Source: Membranipora membranacea (taxonomy: Eukaryota; Bryozoa; Gymnolaemata; Cheilostomatida; Membraniporidae). From it: 64,000 nt of DNA. The notes below the pieces were generated by a model, which was not told the origin of the DNA, did no database searches, and saw only the letters and a list, made by a program, of their open reading frames with translations. The stretch spans positions 27,401,387 through 27,465,386 of the forward strand of contig OU612069.1 of the NCBI GenBank assembly GCA_914767715.1, in the 5' to 3' direction. The position numbers and the translations under genes were made by a program. Positions 59,200-64,000 of the stretch are shown piece after piece; position 1 is the first letter of the stretch, and every line of letters starts with the position of its first letter.

Positions 59200-62040
59200 A
59201 AGCTTAACTTTAAAATCCTGTTAGTATTAATAACATATTACCATGGCCATATTTTCAAGCTGTAGTTTTCAAGATAAGAACTGTTCGCGATGTCAAGAGC
59301 AATTTTGCATCAGTTTCTTCTAAAATGGCTTAATTTTCATGTGTGTTCAATGTGTTGAGCATGGAAAGCTATCTGTGTGAAAAATTTAAGTATCAAGCAG
59401 GTGTCTAGACTGGTTCACAGAGTAAAGGGATACAGAATAATTTTTTCAACGATAGTTAAGGCACAGAGTTTTTTACTCCTTTGGTCATGGTACCTGCAAG
59501 CTTCATGTCAAGGGGAAAATTACGTGATTGATGCCAAAAGCTCCGTTCATCTATTTTTCACAAATATAGGGTTCTGGAGCATGAACTGATTTTAAAGTTT
59601 TTGATTGCAGTAAAGAATAAAATATGCAGGCTCTCCCGTAAGAATTTCCTTCTGTACAGCCTTACTCTACGATTAGATTTGACATGTTTTATGCTTAAAT
59701 TAGACCTGTAACTATCCTAGCTAAATTAATAAGGTGGGTAGCTAGGTAAGCAGTATTGCGACATTTTAATAATAGGAAAAACTATTATAATCTTAGAATG
59801 ATGCTGCCACCAAGTTCCATTGATCTGTGCAATTGTTCAACCTTAAATTCATCGAAAGGACCTCATGTCAAACAAATCTGCAGTCCATCGAATACTGGAC
59901 TTTGGTTGGCACCAAGGTGTGCTCCGATCTGCCTTCAAACAGAGAGCAGCCTGGCGCAGATGTTGCGGCCTTGCCACTAAGGCAACGAATTTCACTGCCC
60001 ATGCTCAGGGAGGAGGCTTGTGACAGGACATCTGATTTAAATAAACCTATAAAAAAATTTAATCTGATGTAATAATGCCTTAATACACAAATTTTATAAG
60101 AAGCAACAAGTCTTGAGACACAAAGGTTATCCTCAGGTTTCGATATTACACTGCCTTAATATCCTTTGGAATAAATAAACAAGGCACAACAAAAACACAT
60201 TCTTCCACTGTAATGAAAGACAGAGAATGTAATACAACTTGTTGTTTACAAATAAGATTTTCTTGAGGGATTAGAAAACTCACTCTGAGAAATCAATGCC
60301 TGATATTGCTCCAACAACATTACACTGATATCTTCATTCAGCTTAGGCTTCAATTGTACTTGGATTGTTCCAATGCACTGCGTGATAAAATGTTTTGAAT
60401 TTTGTTTGGAGGCCAACTCAGATTTGTTGTTTATGGAGGCAGCCCACCTGTTTGGCTATCCTCAAAAGTGATAACATTATAACCTGCTGCAGTATAGATG
60501 CAGCTCCAGGGCAAGATTTTGAAAAAAAGCGCAAATTCAACCATAACATAAATGCTGTCACTGGTCCTGTCCTTTTTTTGGTTATTTCAGGAATTTAATT
60601 CCTAAATGGTGATAAATATACCAAGGTTGACCATACAAATATTAGCTGACTGACTATTCAGCAGAATATTTCACAAAGAATATTATATGTGTTTTTAGGG
60701 TGAGCCCTCCAGACACACGGTTATCATAATCATATACGCATCAAGCATAATTATATCATTATTTTTCAATGATAAAAACATTGGGATGATTAAATACCAT
60801 AGAAGATCAACTCAGCAATACACATTCGTGTGAAATTTGACCGCAAATATTTGGGTGTATTTTGAAAATGCTATTCTTGGACAGTATCCATTTGAGCTGG
60901 CAACATCTTTGCAGCATCCCGCTCAGACTTGTCTTGCCGTAAAATAGGCAAAATCCAATTTGTACAAAATCTGAATGGATGAATAAGCCAAATCCATGCC
61001 ATGTTTCGAAATATTGAAGCATATTAAGTGAGGATGGTACAGCATAAACACCTCTCCCCCGAGCAATCTCTACTTGGCTGTGTAATATCTCCTGGAAATT
61101 TATCATGGCTAGCCAAGAGTAAAATGACCTTGTATGATTTTTAGAAGCATTGACCATGGTTTGGTTGAGTAAAGAGAGTATCGATAACTGAATGTCGGAA
61201 AATGGTCATGGTCGATTGCAAAAATGTAAATGCCTTAGCAGCCAGCCAGCAGCCAGCCAGTGGCTACATATTCAACATAATAATATGATATGATATTTTA
61301 GATGCAATATAGTTGGTAGTAGAAACGGGGCACACTCAATAGGAGCCAATTTTTTTTTATCATATCTCGGGTTTTGAGCTTGTGATACTGGTTGGAAAAT
61401 GTATTTGGTCTGAGCAGAAATTACAAAATATCTAGCGCAATATAGACCTTGAGTCCGGCATTCACAGCTGAAATTTTTTTACCAATTAATTGATATAAGA
61501 TGATAATCATATGACTGTTTATTTTGTTTTATGTTGAATCCACCTACAACTCATGTAATGCTATGAGATATGAGAACATTAGAAACTATATCATAAATTC
61601 TCAAAGTCGAAAAAAAGTTCATGCAAAAATATTCCTTTCTTTTTATTGAGATTTACACAGCTGTGAGAGGAGAATTACCAGCGGAGTGGCTTTTATCCCT
61701 GTACCTGGCTCTAAAAAATTGATCAAGGTATGTACTTGTACTTCATTCATTTCTTAGCTGTTAACAGTCAATATATTTCCTTTGGATTCAATTGTCTACT
61801 GCATGAATAGGCATGACTCATCACTTTAATTGCCATATTTAATGCTTACATTTTGACAAAAAATTGTGATGATGATGCTTTGTTAGAGTGATTTAGCTGT
61901 GTACTCTGTTTGTATTGTAGAGCGTGTGAAATCAATAGCAATATCATTTCATCTGCAAATCCCATTTTGATAATCTTTTAATTCAATTTTGCTTTTATCA
62001 TCAATTTTAACAGAAAAATAAAATAACATTGTCAAACAAC
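59200..62040. other. Non-coding stretch, one possible exon
   Basis: No supported gene. At 61661-61726 an open segment lies between TTTACACAG and GTATGT (CERRITSGVAFIPVPGSKKL). It may be an exon of the membrane protein upstream, but its phase does not follow from 58012. Confidence 0.3.
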
Positions 62041-62043
62041 ATA

Positions 62044-63293
62044 TCGCTGGCCCAGCGCGATAAAGTGCTATCTGGTAAAACCGAAAAAATCTTTTATAAT
62101 TTTAGCTTTCAGATTTTCCATGCTCAAGATTTCAAATCTGGTTGAAAGTTTTTTCCATCTCTGTCCGTTCTCCAGATATCTGGTGTGACTTTATTTCAAC
62201 TGGCAGAGTTTAAATATTTCCTCAGCGCGATAAAGAACTATGTGGCTTCATTCAACTTAATTTGTCAATCGTGTGTTCATTGTCCAATCATGTTATGTTC
62301 TCAATGAAGGATTAGTAACAGAAAGTTTGTTTAAAATATTTTATCAACTGTATGTATAATTTCACTTTCATTTAACGCCTCGAATCAAGGCTCTTCAATG
62401 ACCCTACAAATCTATATGTTGCCAGTTGAAAATAATACTATAGCAATTTTGAATATCGAGTTATAATTACTGTCTTTCTATGCAGTTATTTTGATCTGCA
62501 CATTTCTCATATAGTTCTCATTGTACTTTATGTATGCTTGTGAAGTAAAGAAGTAGTTTGTAATAGATTTCACTGCTTGACTCAGAAACAGATAGTCAAG
62601 TTACCTTGTTGATTAGGTTGTCATTTCACTAATTTAACAAATCAACTCAAACATTGCTGCATGTTGATGTAATCTCTTCTAAGCAGTTTAACAAACTTGG
62701 TATGTCTGTTTGGTTGAAATTATAATGTTTGCTCTGTTTAGGGATGATCTGCTTAATTCAAAAATATCTAATTGTAGGTAAAATCTGAGAGAAGATCCCA
62801 GTTAAAATTCCCCTTTGCTGGCAATGCCATTTGCTGTGCAATCCAGTAACGTAATAATTTCAGCCAAAGTCAATGGATATGAAACATAGCTAAGACTACT
62901 TTTCAGTAGGGAGATGCCTACATAGCCTAGAAGAAGGAGCTCACAATCAAGTTAAAACAGTGGACTGTTCTTATAATCTGCCAACTAAAAAAGTGCAAAA
63001 TGATAGAAAAAGATTTCACTGTGTGCTGAGAGTCTTTAATCGACTAATCCTTTTGTGTAATACATATTAATCCTGCCCAAAAGTGTTAATCTCATCCTAT
63101 AGTTACATCATTATGAATAGTGGCTTCATTGCCAGTTAGATCTTTGTCGCGCTGTGATTCGATTATTTTCCCTGCGATAAGAGTCTATCTGGCTTTGTTA
63201 ATTGTAATTAAGGGATTAAAAAATCTTTGTATAGAAACTTCAACTCATGGTAATCATATATTTTCAAAGAACTTTGTTGCGCTGGGCCAGCGC
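62044..63293. mobile_element. Possible 1.25-kb inverted-repeat element
   Basis: CGCTGGCCCAGCGCGATAAAG at the left is mirrored by CTTTGTTGCGCTGGGCCAGCG at the right. Further GCGCGATAAAG (62225) and CGCGCTGTGATTCG (63149) copies lie inside. It contains no coding frame. The ends are partly palindromic themselves, which weakens the call. Confidence 0.45.
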
Positions 63294-63299
63294 ATATCA

Positions 63300-64000
63300 C
63301 TCCCAAACTCTTATAAAGGGAAACAAGGATATTCTTACTTCCATAACCCGCACTCATGTTGTGGTGTGATGAATATGGTACTGAAGACAGATGCAATGGC
63401 AACCACAAAAGAAAATTTCACACTGTCACAGTGCGTGTAAAGAATCTGATTTTTGCCTTTTATCCCTGTGTGCCTTATTGATGGATAATCTCACTGATCC
63501 CCAAGAATGTGAACAAATCAATAGTTAGCGCGAAACTTTGGCTCAAAGTTATTTGTCAAAACATGCGGTGTTTTTTTAAAACAAGTTCCACTAAATTACA
63601 TTTTACACAGAGAAGAAGAGTCTCCACACGAACTGATACACAAGCTTCATTTAAATTTTTTTCCATTCGCCTTCTGTTTCGCTTTTGAATTGTGCACACG
63701 TAAGTACATTTACAACTGCCATTGTAAAAATGGATACACACAGGGCTTGTTGCCTAGAAGACTGATGAAAAGGGAAATCTGTAACCAAGCCAAAAAATTT
63801 CTTTCATAACCTTAAGAGACCGATTATCTCCTAACTTCTTACTTCATTTCCTTGTTATTCAAATATCACCAGGTGATAGTTTGAAATGAAAAAAATCTAA
63901 AAAATGTCATGCGCTTTAAATATTCTACACATAAGAATTTAACAATGGTTAGGCATGTTTCTGAGTGTTGACTTGTTTTGATAAACAATTAGGGGCTTTA
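63300..64000. other. Non-coding stretch to window end
   Basis: AT-rich sequence with short open frames only. No exon, repeat or motif that I can support. Confidence 0.4.

Overview
This window is nuclear DNA from a multicellular animal, most likely an aquatic invertebrate. Coding sequence is split into small exons with GT-AG borders and AT-rich introns of roughly 0.1-1.3 kb. Coding density is low. The transposon content (DIRS/Ngaro-like, hAT, LINE, many MITEs) is that of a metazoan. I cannot tell sponge, cnidarian and other invertebrates apart from the sequence alone.

Layout. 0-9.2 kb: two SLC15/POT-type proton-coupled peptide transporter paralogues, head to head. The plus-strand copy (2807-9189) can be spliced into a 536-codon frame with one in-frame TGA. 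The minus-strand copy is broken. 11.3-20.5 kb: a long plus-strand gene with a Tudor-like domain, a run of Ser/Asp/Glu-rich exons that all have phase 1 borders (some duplicated), an F-box-like exon, and then a tyrosine-recombinase-like half of the kind found in expanded metazoan transposon-derived families. 22.6-24.6 kb: a decayed intronless transposase. 25-27.3 kb: a DUF4806-like gene. 28.5-31.7 kb: small exons of unrecognised genes, one with an in-frame TGA. 31.9-35.1 kb: a hAT transposase relic running directly into an integrase-core relic. 36.6-38.0 kb: the C-lobe of a HECT E3 ligase with its catalytic Cys. 38.4-42 kb: unassigned exons. 43 and 53 kb: LINE reverse transcriptase fragments. 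44.2-48.5 kb: two copies of one TA-flanked inverted-repeat element, the first split by a second element with an 8-bp target duplication. 50.2-51.5 kb: a 1.35-kb near-perfect foldback flanked by TTAA. 52.9-55.5 kb: a DIRS/Ngaro-like element (RT tail, RNase H, tyrosine recombinase) on the minus strand. 55.9-58 kb onward: a type II membrane protein whose stalk is built from repeated phase-1 mini-exons. 58-64 kb: mostly non-coding, with two further inverted-repeat elements.

The genes form no operon or pathway. The common themes are transposon domestication and decay, exon duplication through symmetric phase-1 exons, and several otherwise well-spliced frames broken by a single TGA. Exon calls come from reading frames and splice motifs by eye; no alignment or RNA data were available.
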